Positions 28,835 through 38,668 of a stretch of DNA of 64,000 nt are shown piece by piece; the first letter of the stretch is position 1; each line of letters begins with the position of its first letter. The translations under genes and the position numbers were made by a program. Below the pieces are notes generated by a model. The model was not told where the DNA came from. It did not search any database and saw only the letters and a list, made by a program, of their open reading frames with translations. Origin of the DNA: CAVVEQ01 sp963804865 (GTDB lineage Bacteria; Chloroflexota; Anaerolineae; Anaerolineales; Anaerolineaceae); contig CAWDSH010000001.1 in NCBI GenBank assembly GCA_963804865.1, positions 806,001 to 870,000 of the forward strand, written 5' to 3'.

Positions 28835-29646
28835 GTGCCAGAATTACCTGAGATCACATCCCGCGCGAGAGAAATGGAAGTTGCATTAAAGGGAAAAACG
28901 ATCGCGGAAATTGAGATCATTCAACCCAAGAGTCTCAATGAATCACCTGACGCTTTCAAGAAACATTTCCTGGGCGGCAAAAATCAGGAGGTGTTACGAA
29001 TAGGGGCAAGTGGTTGATAGTCGAAACCAGCCAGGGTTACTTGCTTATTAATCTCGGGATGGGTGGAGAGATTCTACTGGTTGATCGAAAAAAGATGCCC
29101 GAGAAATACCGTCTGGTATTTGATTTCGCGGATCGCTCTTCACTGGCAATCAATTTTTGGTGGTTCGGCTATGTTCATTTCGTACCCCTTGATGGGCTGA
29201 TGAAACACCCGATGGTCTCAAAAATTGGAACAAATGCACTCGAAGTGGATGCTGCACAGCTTAAATCCATTTTTGGGAATCGTAAAAAAGCCATAAAAAC
29301 CATCCTTCTGGATCAATCAGAAATCGCAGGCATCGGCAATGCTTATATTCATGACATCCTCTTTCTTGCTCACCTTCATCCGCTGCGCCCGGCAAATACC
29401 TTGAATGATGAAGACTTCGTTTCATTGGTGAAAGCCATTCATGATGGACTGGAGCCCAGCCTGTCCAAGCATGGTGCTTTCTACGAGCTTACCCTCCATG
29501 GTGAGAAAGGTGGTTTTCTTTTGGAAGATATTTTGATTGGTTATCGTGAAGGAAAGCCTTGTCCTGTGTGTAAGACTCCGATCGAAAAAATAAAGACTGG
29601 ATCCACCAGCAGCTTCATCTGCCCTAAGTGCCAGCTGTGGAATTGA
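28835..29646 (+). CDS. Formamidopyrimidine-DNA glycosylase/endonuclease VIII family, frameshifted
   Basis: The first frame (GTG 28835, GGAGG upstream) begins PELPEITSRAREME, where Pro2 and the following Glu are the catalytic residues of Fpg/Nei, and runs to VLRI. The second frame resumes RGKWLIVETSQGYLLI (the DNA-contacting Lys region) and includes the helix-two-turn-helix QSEIAGIGNAYIHDILF and the zinc finger CPVCKTPIEKIKTG with CPKC. One missing base near 29000-29002 restores RIRGKWLI and a length of 270 residues, typical of Fpg. Whether it prefers oxidised purines (Fpg) or pyrimidines (Nei) is not settled. Confidence 0.85.
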
Positions 29647-29682
29647 TCCTTATAATCACCGCTGGATGGGAATTTATTTCGG

Positions 29683-29712
29683 TTGTACAGCCTATTCACA
29701 ATAATGTATAAT
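29683..29712 (+). promoter_or_regulatory. Promoter of first NBR1-Ig lipoprotein gene
   Basis: TTGTAC (29683-29688), 18-base spacer, TATAAT (29707-29712). Confidence 0.65.
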
Positions 29713-29739
29713 CTCAAGATAAGAAACAAGGAAGGAACC

Positions 29740-30402
29740 ATGAAAAAACACCTTAATCTGATCTTGATCGCTCTGTTGTGTTCTTCGATCATCCTGACTG
29801 CTTGCGGTGCGCGGGAACCAGCAGTGCCAACACTATCTCCTGAACAAATCTACACCTCTGTGGCTGCTACCATGCAAGCTGGTTTCACGGCAACCGCATT
29901 GGCTATGCCGACGAATACCTTCACCCCGGAACCAACACAGACTTCCACATCAACCATTCCTCCCCTCCCGACGATCGAACCTACGGATGCACCCGAACCG
30001 ATCATCCCCCCGGTCGTAAATCAACCGGCAGGATTTCCAACGTCAACACCCATCTCAACCAATGTGCCGGGTGATCATGCCGTGCTCTCATATCAATATC
30101 CGGCTGATAAAAGTACATTCTATGTTGAAGAACAGGTTAATCTTATCTGGGGTTTCACCAACACCGGAACTTCTACCTGGACAAACGATTACACCTTGCG
30201 ATTTATCGGTGGTGCCACAAATCTCTGGGGAACCAAAGAGGTTGATATTTATAAGGAAGTTAAACCCGGGAAGAAAACTGAATTCGCTTTACCACTCAGA
30301 ATGCCGGAGGAACCTGGGGAATATACCATCTGGTGGGCATTGTATAACGGGAAAGACCAAAAATTCTATGAGGTATATTTCACTGTCATTGTGACCCGTT
30401 AA
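29740..30402 (+). CDS. Lipoprotein with NBR1-type Ig-like domain (copy 1)
   Basis: A 220-residue surface lipoprotein: signal peptide with lipobox IILTACG (Cys21 or so), a conserved SPEQIYTSVAATMQAGFTAT helix, a Thr/Pro-rich linker, and a C-terminal domain (about residues 105-220; FYVEEQVNLIWGFTNTGTSTW, KPGKKTEFALPLRMP, YTIWWAL) matching the Ig-like domain first described in the NBR1 protein. Such domains are common in Anaerolineae surface proteins; ligand unknown. Start ATG 29740 has GAAGGA upstream. A paralogue follows in tandem. Confidence 0.83.
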   Translation: MKKHLNLILIALLCSSIILTACGAREPAVPTLSPEQIYTSVAATMQAGFTATALAMPTNTFTPEPTQTSTSTIPPLPTIEPTDAPEPIIPPVVNQPAGFPTSTPISTNVPGDHAVLSYQYPADKSTFYVEEQVNLIWGFTNTGTSTWTNDYTLRFIGGATNLWGTKEVDIYKEVKPGKKTEFALPLRMPEEPGEYTIWWALYNGKDQKFYEVYFTVIVTR

Positions 30403-30426
30403 ATTCGTATATATATATAAATCCAC

Positions 30427-30461
30427 ATTCAGCCTGTAAATAATTACAGGCTGAATTTTTT
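30427..30461 (+). terminator. Rho-independent terminator
   Basis: Stem ATTCAGCCTGTAA and its complement, loop ataa, T run at the 3' side; after copy 1. Confidence 0.85.
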
Positions 30462-30551
30462 AATGGAAATAGTAAAATTCCATTTTTCAAGCATAAAATG
30501 TGAAATCCAATTTCGGTTATAATGGCAAAGTTGTATCCTGGAGGAAGAATC

Positions 30552-31191
30552 ATGCATTTACAAAACAAACTTAACATAATCGTTCTGTCGTTGGGATTGA
30601 TCCTGCTGGCTGGATGCGGCGCAGCCACGCCATCCGAGCCGACCCAATCCCCGGAGCAGATCTACACCCAGGTTGCTGGCAACCGTTCAAGCCAATATCA
30701 CGTTGACCGCTCTTGCCATGCCAACCAATACCATTACCCCCGAACCAACCATGACCATGACACCCACGTTGGAAATATTATCCACCAATACACCTCAAGG
30801 TGGTTCAATGCCGTCGCTTACCCCATTTGCCACCACCAGTTCTTCGGGTGATCAAAAAGCGGGCGATCATGCGGTCCTTGGTTACCAGGCACCTGCTGAT
30901 AATGCCACCTATTCGTTTGGTGAAAATTTTATGCTTACCTGGGGTTTCCTGAATACAGGAACCACCACCTGGAAAAAGGATGAATACAGCTTGCGCTGGT
31001 TTGGAGGGGATAAATTATGGAGCGTCACCAGCATGCCCATGCCCAAGGATGTCAAACCCGGGGAAAAGGCTGAATTCAATCTCAGGCTTTTTGTTCCAGA
31101 TACTGCCAGGCAATATATTACCCGTTGGGGTCTCTACAACACAGCCGGACAGATGTTTTACGAAGTCTATTACACCTTCACTGCAGAATAG
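30552..31191 (+). CDS. Lipoprotein with NBR1-type Ig-like domain (copy 2), frameshifted
   Basis: A paralogue of the preceding gene. The first frame gives MHLQNKLNIIVLSLGL, lipobox LLAGCG and SPEQIYTQVA; the second resumes TVQANITLTALAMPTNT, a Thr/Pro linker and the NBR1-Ig domain (ENFMLTWGFLNTGTTTW ... VKPGEKAEFNLRLF). One extra G at 30678-30679 separates them: copy 1 has an uninterrupted AATMQA at that point. Joined, 212 residues. A TATAAT at 30518-30523 and GGAGGAAGAATC precede the ATG. Confidence 0.83.
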
Positions 31192-31196
31192 ATCTC

Positions 31197-31229
31197 AAAA
31201 GACCGGAGAGAAACTCTCCGGTCTTTTCT
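31197..31229 (+). terminator. Rho-independent terminator
   Basis: Stem AAAAGACCGGAGAG and its complement, loop aaa, ending in a T-rich tail. Confidence 0.87.
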
Positions 31230-31264
31230 TGTCAGACTATCGATTAGAAATAATCATCACTCAG

Positions 31265-32147
31265 ATGAATGAAATGAAACAGGTAATTTCTTCAAGAATT
31301 GGGCGGTTCGCATTTAAAGAACTTGCCAAGTCTCAAAAAGCAGTGATTATTGGGATTACGTCCAGGGGCATCTTTCTCCTCTCAGAGTCAAAACGCGTTC
31401 TTTATATAACTTCTGAGGATTATGCCGGTCCTCTAACCATCAACGTGGATGATTTCTCTAATATTAAAGAGTTACTTTGTAAGGATGATGACGTTGAAAT
31501 CAGGGGTAATGATTTGATTTTTCGCAGGAGTGGACTCAAGATCATGACCTCATCTGCAAAAAAATGGAGAGCTCCCAACAGAACTCGGATTTTAGCTCAA
31601 CTTCCCGAAATTAGGGAGCGGGCAAAATCCATAATCGCGGGATCTTCAATCGGATGTCAAGAAATCTCAACTCCTGGAATTGGTTTTGAACTCTTTTTTG
31701 AAAAGGGATGATCCCGGATCATCTGTTCAACTGGCGAGGATCCAGGCATTTCAAAAGGCTTTTTCATCCAAGAACACGGATAAAGCCATTGCAGCGATCC
31801 TTCCTTTCATTGGAGAAGGTCAGGGACTCACACCTTCAGGAGATGACTTTATATGTGGCGTCCTTCTTATATTGAATCGTTGGAAAGCAGTGCTCCAACC
31901 TGGCATTGACCTCAAGCGATTCAACAGCCGGATCATCGATCATGCACTAGCGAATACGACGGCATTGAGTGCAAATCTGATCGAGCTTGCAGCAAAAGGT
32001 CAGGCTGATGAAAGGTTGATTGGCGTGGTGGATTATTTATTTACCGGAGTAAGTAGTACTGACGACATGCGTGCTGCACTCTTATCATACGGAAGCTCAT
32101 CTGGTTTGGACACGTTCTCAGGAATGATCACAATTTTATTGACCTGA
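31265..32147 (+). CDS. DUF2877 protein (AllH/YlbF-like), frameshifted
   Basis: The first frame gives MNEMKQVISSRIGRFAF with a beta-rich N-terminal half (FLLSESKRVLYI, DLIFRRSGLKI); the second continues RDDPGSSVQLARIQAF and carries GLTPSGDDFICGVLL, the hallmark of DUF2877. The frames meet between 31694 and 31707 (six-T, four-A and three-G runs), with one extra base; joined length 293 residues. In E. coli the DUF2877 protein YlbF (AllH) acts with FdrA and the DUF1116 protein YlbE in oxamate carbamoyl transfer. Homologues of both lie in the convergent operon ending here, so the three may work together. Confidence 0.82.
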
Positions 32148-32211
32148 TGAAAAGAGCCTATGGTTGATTCTGGTTGAATTTATGAAAGTCGATCCAAGAA
32201 ACCAAAAAGAA

Positions 32212-32237
32212 GAGCCAACACTTGAATGTGTTGGCTC
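32212..32237. terminator. Probable bidirectional terminator
   Basis: A 10-bp stem GAGCCAACAC/GTGTTGGCTC with 6-base loop between convergent DUF2877 and DUF35 genes; A-rich on the left, only a mixed C/T tail on the right. Confidence 0.65.
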
Positions 32238-32298
32238 CTCTCTTCTAATGGTGTATTAATGCTACGGTTGATTATTTGCCTGCAATCAAATATTACCT

Positions 32299-32652
32299 CT
32301 ACTTTATCGGTTGATAAACCAGACCATAAGTCTTCTCACCCGCGGTGACGCGCACCACATCCCAGGATGGTTTCAACTTCATCCCCGGTTTCAATTCCGC
32401 CGCATCGCCAGCCTTGACCTGACCCATCGCCTTCACGCCATTTTCGAATTCTGCCACCCCGATGATCAAAAATCGTTGATCGAAACCCCAGGGTAGATTG
32501 AAGATCTGGGTATAAGCCAGCAAGGTGGCATTTCCCTTTGGATGAACCGTCTCGAATTCCCGTGTCCGGCATTTCAGGCAGCGGTCATGGAACGGGAAGT
32601 GTACCTTTCCACACTTTTTGCATTTATATGCCGTGATCTCGATTTCTTTCAT
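32299..32652 (-). CDS. DUF35 Zn-ribbon/OB-fold acyl-CoA-associated protein
   Basis: A 117-residue protein with an N-terminal rubredoxin-like zinc ribbon (Cys11, Cys14, Cys25, Cys28) and a C-terminal OB-fold. DUF35 proteins bridge thiolases and HMG-CoA synthases or related condensing enzymes by binding CoA. Its ATG overlaps the stop of the thiolase-like gene by four bases, which supports a complex with it. Last gene of the minus-strand fdrA operon. Confidence 0.88.
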   Translation of the reverse strand: MKEIEITAYKCKKCGKVHFPFHDRCLKCRTREFETVHPKGNATLLAYTQIFNLPWGFDQRFLIIGVAEFENGVKAMGQVKAGDAAELKPGMKLKPSWDVVRVTAGEKTYGLVYQPIK

Positions 32653-33839
32653 GCCTCTACCCTCCTTAAAACAAAGGATAAGACATTGTTGCCAAATCCT
32701 CCAAAATTCACCGTCAGGCCATTCCTGGCGTTCTTGACCTGCCGGTCCTTGCCCACTTCATGACGAAGCTGGAAGACGACCTCCGTCACCTGCGCCACAC
32801 CCGTGGCTCCCACCGGGTGACCTCGAGCTTTCAAACCACCGGATACATTGATCGGGATCTGTCCACCCAGGCTTGTTTTCCCTTCGAGCACAGCCTTTCC
32901 GCCTTCACCTTTCTTAAAGAATCCGACATGCTCGCTTTCGGCGATTTCCAGGATGGTGAATGCGTCATGCAATTCCGCAAAATCGATATCGCCTGGTTTT
33001 AGTTTGGCCATATCTAGCGCCTGCTTGGCTGCCAGCGTGACCGCCTTAAGATCCGTTGGATCTTCCCTCTCAGCCAGGGTGTGCGTATCGGTCGCCTGGC
33101 CAAACCCGGCGACCAACACCGGTGTCTTGGGGTGCTGTTTTACCATTTCCAGGGGGCAGAGCAGTACAGCAGCGGCACCATCGCTGACCGGGCAGGCATC
33201 GTAAAGGTGCAAAGGATCGGCCATGGGCGGATTGTTGACCACCGAATCGGGGCTATCCATGATCCCTTCCTTGGTGATCGCCATCTCAACATGAGCGTAA
33301 GGATTCAATGCACCCATTTTCTGGTTCTTGATGGAAACCGCGGTCAACATCTCGCGGGTGACACCATGTTTCTCCATGTATAAACGGGTGAACATGCCCG
33401 CCATGCCCGGCAGGGTGATGCCATAAATATATTCCGTCTGGGGGTGGGTAAGCGTGGCAACGAAATCCGTCGCACGCCAACCGGTTACTTCCCGCATTTT
33501 TTCACCGCCGACCACGAGCACATAGTCATAGTATCCAGAGGCAACTGCCATGACTCCATTCTTGATGGCCGACGCGCCGGAAGCGGGTCCATTTTCCACT
33601 GTATCCGCGGCAGCTGGCAGCAGGCTGAGCCGATCAGCAAGCGAGCTGGCGATGGCTGTCTGATGCTGAAGGATGCCGGCACCCATGTTGGCAACATAAA
33701 GGGCATCCACCGATTTCTCACCCATGCCGGCATCATCCAGTGCTTTCAATCCCGCGTATGCCAGCATATCCAGGAGGGTATCTTCATCCCGGCGGCCAAA
33801 GGGGATCATGCCTGCCCCAATGATTGCGACATTTCTCAT
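32649..33839 (-). CDS. Thiolase-fold protein (SCP-x/archaeal type) lacking the usual nucleophile
   Basis: A 396-residue protein of the archaeal/SCP-x thiolase group. The second-half motifs are present: FAELHDAFTILEI and GGLKARGHPVGATG with its active His. At the nucleophile position, however, the sequence is VENGPASGASAI where functional members have CASG, so Pro stands in for Cys; the C-terminal motif is NFGGFGNN without Cys. It therefore may not be a normal acetyl-CoA acetyltransferase. It is coupled to DUF35 and follows the GNAT-like gene by three bases. Confidence 0.85.
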   Translation of the reverse strand: MRNVAIIGAGMIPFGRRDEDTLLDMLAYAGLKALDDAGMGEKSVDALYVANMGAGILQHQTAIASSLADRLSLLPAAADTVENGPASGASAIKNGVMAVASGYYDYVLVVGGEKMREVTGWRATDFVATLTHPQTEYIYGITLPGMAGMFTRLYMEKHGVTREMLTAVSIKNQKMGALNPYAHVEMAITKEGIMDSPDSVVNNPPMADPLHLYDACPVSDGAAAVLLCPLEMVKQHPKTPVLVAGFGQATDTHTLAEREDPTDLKAVTLAAKQALDMAKLKPGDIDFAELHDAFTILEIAESEHVGFFKKGEGGKAVLEGKTSLGGQIPINVSGGLKARGHPVGATGVAQVTEVVFQLRHEVGKDRQVKNARNGLTVNFGGFGNNVLSFVLRRVEA

Positions 33840-33842
33840 CTC

Positions 33843-34537
33843 TCACCGTCCTTTCACGCCACTGATCTTTGTCTGGATGGTTTCTTCATCTGCCATGAGA
33901 ATCCCTTCCATTGCCTTAGCAAGTAATTCTTTAGGCACCGGACGTGTTCCCGCCACCAGGCGGGGCTTGGTTTCAAAGTAGAGATCCCGGCTCAGGCGAT
34001 ATGAAGTTGCACCGCCCAATTCATGCTGCACATCTGTCTGCTTTTCCAGGCCGTATTCGATCATCCACCGTCTAAACCCGATCGGGCTCTCTGCCGTGAT
34101 CCAAACTTCCTTTTGACCGAGGTATTCGATATGGTGCTCCATCTTCGATGCAAATAGATGCGAACCCACGCGTAATCCCCTGTCAATCGCCAGGGTGTGC
34201 AGGCTGATGCCAATGTCCTTGTTCATCATGCGCCCATTGACCAATCCCACCAGGTAGCCATCCACCTGACCCACCAGGCAGTATTCATTGCGAACGCGAT
34301 AACGATACCATCCAAGAAGCTCGGCGTATAAGCGGGCTCCGACGATATCATAGTAGTCGCGCTCGATGGTCACCGTTGGTCGCACTGCGTTTAATAACAT
34401 AGGGCACATCTTCACGGGAAGCTTCCCGTACCACCATCTTCTTTCCATTTGCCAGTGTGATTACTTTTGGTGGATAACTTCGCTTGTTCCACCTCTGGTG
34501 CTCTCAGCACCTGTTCCAGCTCAAAATCAATAGCCAC
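33843..34537 (-). CDS. GNAT-family acetyltransferase, two frameshifts
   Basis: Only 33843-34448 is open as a long frame, but its first residues are not protein-like. Reading from GTG 34537 (AAAGGAGG seven bases upstream) gives MAIDFELEQVLRAPEVEQAK; a second frame gives PPKVITLANGKKMVVREAS and REDVPYVIK; the third gives AVRPTVTIERDYYD onward. One extra base in 34474-34480 and one in 34388-34394 join them into 230 residues with a typical GNAT layout (MVVREASREDVPYVI, YCLVGQVDGYLVGLVNG, LAIDRGLRVGSHLF). Substrate unknown. Third from last in the fdrA operon. Confidence 0.72.
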
Positions 34538-34600
34538 TTTACCTCCTTTTGGATGATCCTTTAATGGTTTAAATCTAAGCCATAACAATCCAGGATTGGA

Positions 34601-35473
34601 TTAGATAACGCTCAATTTGTTTAATCGTTCCACGTGAGTGGGATCGTAGGCATCTCCGAATTTTGTTTTTGGCAGTTTTGCACGCAGCTTTTCAATCTCA
34701 GCATAATCCTCGTCTTCCACGAACGCGACCGCGCGGCCAATGCTCGATTCACCGCCAACGAACCGCCAGGGGAACATTCCAACCTGGAAGCGCTTGTTAA
34801 GCAAAAGGTCGATCTCACCACCAAAGCATTCGGCATGAATGATCGAATAGGGGAACATCTCGATGTGCATCAACTGGTATTTTGTGTCATCGAAGAATTC
34901 GCCAAGAGTTTTGCCAAACTTTTTCTTGAAGACTTTTTCAGCTTCCTTCGCCTGGCGCGGCATCCACTGCTGGATGATGGTGTTCATTGGGTGATCCGCT
35001 GAACCACAGTCCACAGCTATCCAGCGCAATTTCAGCTTCTTTGCCCATTCAGCAAATTCGCGGTCGGGACCCGGATGTTTCACCATGTAGCGAATTTCAT
35101 CAGCGGTCGGCATATCCCATCCAAAGTGATGATAGCCGGTATGGATCACCAGGATATCGCCCTCTTTTACCTCCACCCTGTCTTCCACCATTTTGCTGGT
35201 GTAGACGTCATAATCACCGCAGGCATCGCTCAGGTCCACGATGGCGGCATCATGCACCAGGTAATCCATCGTCAGCTCTGCGATGTCCTTACCGGCTGTA
35301 AAAAAATGGATCTCCCCATCCAGGTGGGTCCCGAGATGATTTGAATGCGTCACCAGCTGCCCATTGGCACCATTGGGGGCGAGGCGCTTGAAATATTTCA
35401 CCTGTAGTGGCTCGTAGGTTGGCCAGGCGGGAGTGGCAACACCGAGTGGAATTGTCAGATCAACGAGTTTCAT
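34601..35473 (-). CDS. Cyclase-family (kynurenine formamidase-like) metal hydrolase
   Basis: A 290-residue member of the cyclase family (Pfam Cyclase), metal-dependent hydrolases that include kynurenine formamidase and isatin hydrolase. The metal-site motif is SNHLGTHLDGEIHFF (HxGTHxD...H), followed by IVDLSD, IHTGYHHFGWD and WIAVDCGSADHPM. ATG 35473 has AAGGAG upstream. It lies between DUF1116 and the GNAT-like gene in the same operon, so its amide or lactam substrate probably belongs to that pathway; which one cannot be told. Confidence 0.88.
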   Translation of the reverse strand: MKLVDLTIPLGVATPAWPTYEPLQVKYFKRLAPNGANGQLVTHSNHLGTHLDGEIHFFTAGKDIAELTMDYLVHDAAIVDLSDACGDYDVYTSKMVEDRVEVKEGDILVIHTGYHHFGWDMPTADEIRYMVKHPGPDREFAEWAKKLKLRWIAVDCGSADHPMNTIIQQWMPRQAKEAEKVFKKKFGKTLGEFFDDTKYQLMHIEMFPYSIIHAECFGGEIDLLLNKRFQVGMFPWRFVGGESSIGRAVAFVEDEDYAEIEKLRAKLPKTKFGDAYDPTHVERLNKLSVI

Positions 35474-35534
35474 CTTTTCATCTCCTTGGTTGATTTATGT
35501 TAGAAGCGGGATCATGACCCGCTAATTTCAAATA

Positions 35535-36945
35535 CTACTTGCAGGTCTTTGAGAATTCGTCAAAAGCATCTCTGAAACATTTCTCCGGGGCACGCAGAAT
35601 GCCAGCTCCCACGCCGCCGATCCCCGGCTTTTTATGCGCGATGCCGGTGTTGATCTTTGGTAATATTCCCGTCTCGGCGATCTTGCGGATATCGATCCCC
35701 AGCGGGGTACCGCGGAAATTGAGCGCAGGGATGGTGAACCCTTCGTGCTCGCTGAAGGTGATCTCATACATTTCCAGCGTGCTGGAAATGGCATCCTGCG
35801 GGGTGCCGCCGATGAACTTCACAATGGCAGGTGCGGCAGCCATCGCAACCCCACCATAGCCTGCAGTCTCTGTGATCGTGCTGTCACCGATATCCAGGTT
35901 GGCATCCGCTTCCGAATATCCCGGGAAATAAAGCCCTTGCACAACGCCTGCCGGCGCAACAAACCATTCTTCAGGCATGCTCGCGATTCGAATGCCGAAA
36001 TCAGTTCCATTGCGCGCCATCACGGTGACAATGCTCGATCCTTCCACGCCTTCTGCAGGTTCAAGTGCAGCTTTGCCTGCCGGCATGGAAAGATTCAGGA
36101 AGAAGTGATCATTTTTATCGATAAACTCGATGATTTTTGCGAGAGTTCTCGTTATCCTTATTGGTCCGAGCCAGGGCGGGACCTATCGCGCGCAAGAAGA
36201 GGGACGTACCTGCCCGGTTGCGGTTGTGGCATTCATCACCCATGTGAAGAGCCTGGGCGATCAAAGCCTTGACATCGATACCATCTGCCAGGCTCTGAAG
36301 CGCGCGGTCCAGCGTGGGATATAGATCGGTCTCCATCCATTTAAGCCGGGCATAGACATCCGCTCCCATTCCGCCATACCGCAGAACCTTGCCCAATCCT
36401 TCATTTTGAGTGCAAAATGCCCTGTTCCCAAATGCCTTGTTTTCCAGGATGAAAACCGGCATGCTGGGTGATACCACCCCGGCCATCGGGCCAACCGAAT
36501 GATAGTGATGGCAGGGGGCGAATTCGATTTCACCGGAAGCAGCCATTTTCTCAGCTTCCGATTCATCTTTCGCCATGCCTTCATAGATCAAGGCACCCAT
36601 CACAGCACCCTTGGTTGGACCGCACATGCGCTCCCAGGTGATGGGCGGACCCGCGTGCAGGATCAGGTGGTCGTGGTAGCCTGGGATGACATCCCTGGCT
36701 TTGCCCATTCCAACCAGGACCGGTCGCGCTGATTTGATGCGTTTAACAACTTCCTCGTTCGCCTGGTCGATATCAATACCGGTTTTAGTTACGTGCAGCC
36801 TTCTCACGCCTTCTCTGGGCGGCTGCCACTCCACATCCACGACCGGGACTTTCTGATCACGCATGGGTTCAACCATGCTTTTTAGACCAACGTTCACCAC
36901 TGAAATCGGTTTCCCGAAAAGATCATTTAGTTTTCGTTCGGTCAT
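35535..36945 (-). CDS. DUF1116 protein (AllG/YlbE-like), frameshifted
   Basis: First frame from ATG 36945: NDLFGKPISVVNVGL, ARPVLVGMGKARDVIPG, LHAGPPITWERMCGP, HHYHSVGPMAGVVSPSMPV and ALARTNKDNE. Second frame resumes LAKIIEFIDKNDHFFLNLS, MPAGKAALEPAEGVEG, ETAGYGGVAMAAAPA, ending in FSKTCK. One extra base in 36143-36149 separates them; the joined protein has 469 residues, normal for DUF1116. Partner of FdrA-like proteins; in E. coli YlbE is part of the oxamate carbamoyltransferase. Directly behind fdrA. Confidence 0.88.
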
Positions 36946-36975
36946 TTTTTCTCCGTGATCGGTATCCTTGAAGGT

Positions 36976-38527
36976 TTATGTAACGAGCATACCGGTCAAT
37001 CGGGCAGCAGCTGCATTGCTATCAAGGACAATGGCTCCTGCTGCTCTCAATTTTTCCGCAGTCTTGGAAAGTACCTGGGGATCGCCTTCCGTCCCTGTGA
37101 CTGATGTGATGAAATAGAGCTCCCGACCGGCATCCTGTGCGATTTTCTTTGCCTGGGAGATCGCCTTTCCCAGCTCTTGCGCCGGATCCGGGTGAGCTCC
37201 GTAACCGATGACCACATCCAGCATGATCACGGCGACTTCTGGATCCTTTGCTTCCTGCAGGATCCGCTTCACCCTCAGGTCATTATCGATCATGGGATGC
37301 GGTCGCCCGACGGTAAATTCCTCTTCACCCAGGTCAACAGCGCAGTTTTTCTCACTGTGAATCGAATCTTTCATTTGGAATTCTTTTGTGAGCGGCGCAT
37401 TGGAATAAACCGTTTCTTCAAATTCATCCCGCCAGATGACGAGAGATTCGGCACACAATGTGCCGCCTGAAAAGAGCGCACGCAGGAATTTCTGTCCGGG
37501 TTTTAGTTTTTTCTTTAATTCCTTTGCGCGCGATTCCAGCTCAGATTTCTCACGGGCAATGAATTGCTTTGGATCTTCCAATTTTGCTCCAGCCAGTTTG
37601 GCAGCCAGCAGTCCTGCTTCCTGAAGTGTGGATACCGTGTGGGCATTGCTGGAAGCTTTTATTTTAGAAAGATCTCCTCCCAGCAGGCAAACAACAGTAG
37701 GTTTGCTGCTTTTACCAACCTGCTCCATGACCTTCTCGATCATTTCCTGGGATGGGGGTTTGCTGACCAACAGGATGACTTGCGTCTGCGGATCCGCCTG
37801 GAGGGCTTTCAATCCTTCCAGGAACATGATCCCGCCAACTTCATTCTTTAAGTCCCGCCCTCCAGTGCCTATCCCCTGTGTAATTCCAATTCCATTCTTA
37901 GCGAGCAGGGTGGATGTTTCCTGCAAGCCTGTCCCCGCCGCTGCCACGATCCCCACCGGTCCTTCGGGGATGACATTGGCAAACGCCAGGGCTACCCCAT
38001 TCAGGATGGCAGTGCCGGCTCCGGATCCCATCAGAAGCAATCCGTGATCGCGGGCATATATTTTTAATGCGATCTCATCTTCAATCGAAACATTATCGCT
38101 GAAGAGCAGCACATGCAGACCCTGCTTGAGCGCTTCCCAGGCTTCATCGGCGGCATAACGTCCCGCAATCGAGATTATGGATACGTTCGCGCCTGGCAGA
38201 CCGCGCACCGCGCTTCGGACAGTTTTTGGTCTGAATTCCGAACCTCTGCCTGTTTCCACCTTTTTTTGCAGGAGTCGATTTGCAGCTTCAAGGGCATCAT
38301 CCGGTGAGCCATCCGTTTTTACCACGATGAGCAGGTCGTTGGGAGTAGCTTTTTGGCTTTCTTCAGTGAGAAGGCCACTCTGCTCAAGGATCGATTTATT
38401 TGCCTCGGTTCCCATAACAACGGCCGCGTCCTGTACACCCGGGAAAGTTGATTAATTCCTTGGCTACCAGCATTAATGTAACCGAATCATGATATTCGGA
38501 CGTTTTGATCAAGGTCTTGATGGTCAA
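36976..38527 (-). CDS. fdrA: FdrA-like acyl-CoA synthetase-fold protein (AllF), frameshifted
   Basis: A succinyl-CoA-synthetase-alpha-like protein. The first frame starts at TTG 38527 (AGGAGG seven bases upstream): LTIKTLIKTSEYHDSV, LMLVAKELINFP; the second resumes PGVQDAAVVMGTEANKSIL and runs to TGMLVT, with GIVAAAGTGLQE, QGIGTGGRDL and MLDVVIGYGAHPDPA as FdrA signatures. One extra base in 38439-38446 separates them; joined length is 516 residues as expected. In E. coli FdrA acts with YlbE and YlbF on oxamate/carbamoyl phosphate. First gene of the six-gene operon. Confidence 0.88.
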
Positions 38528-38550
38528 ATTGAATTCCTCCTGTCCTATAA

Positions 38551-38613
38551 AGTCTAGACCAGGCTGTCTGACATTTCAAGTGATAATTCTCGGGTCGTAT
38601 CCGAAAATTGTCA
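38551..38613 (-). promoter_or_regulatory. fdrA operon promoter with upstream palindrome
   Basis: Minus strand TTGAAA (38579-38574), 17-base spacer, TAGACT (38556-38551). Immediately upstream of the -35 lies an imperfect inverted repeat (38581-38593 against 38601-38613, two mismatches; arm TGATAATTCTCGG), a plausible activator site. Confidence 0.5.
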
Positions 38614-38668
38614 TCACTCAGTTTAGCCTCAAAAATTCAATATCCAAGTAAGCAATTAACTATATCTT

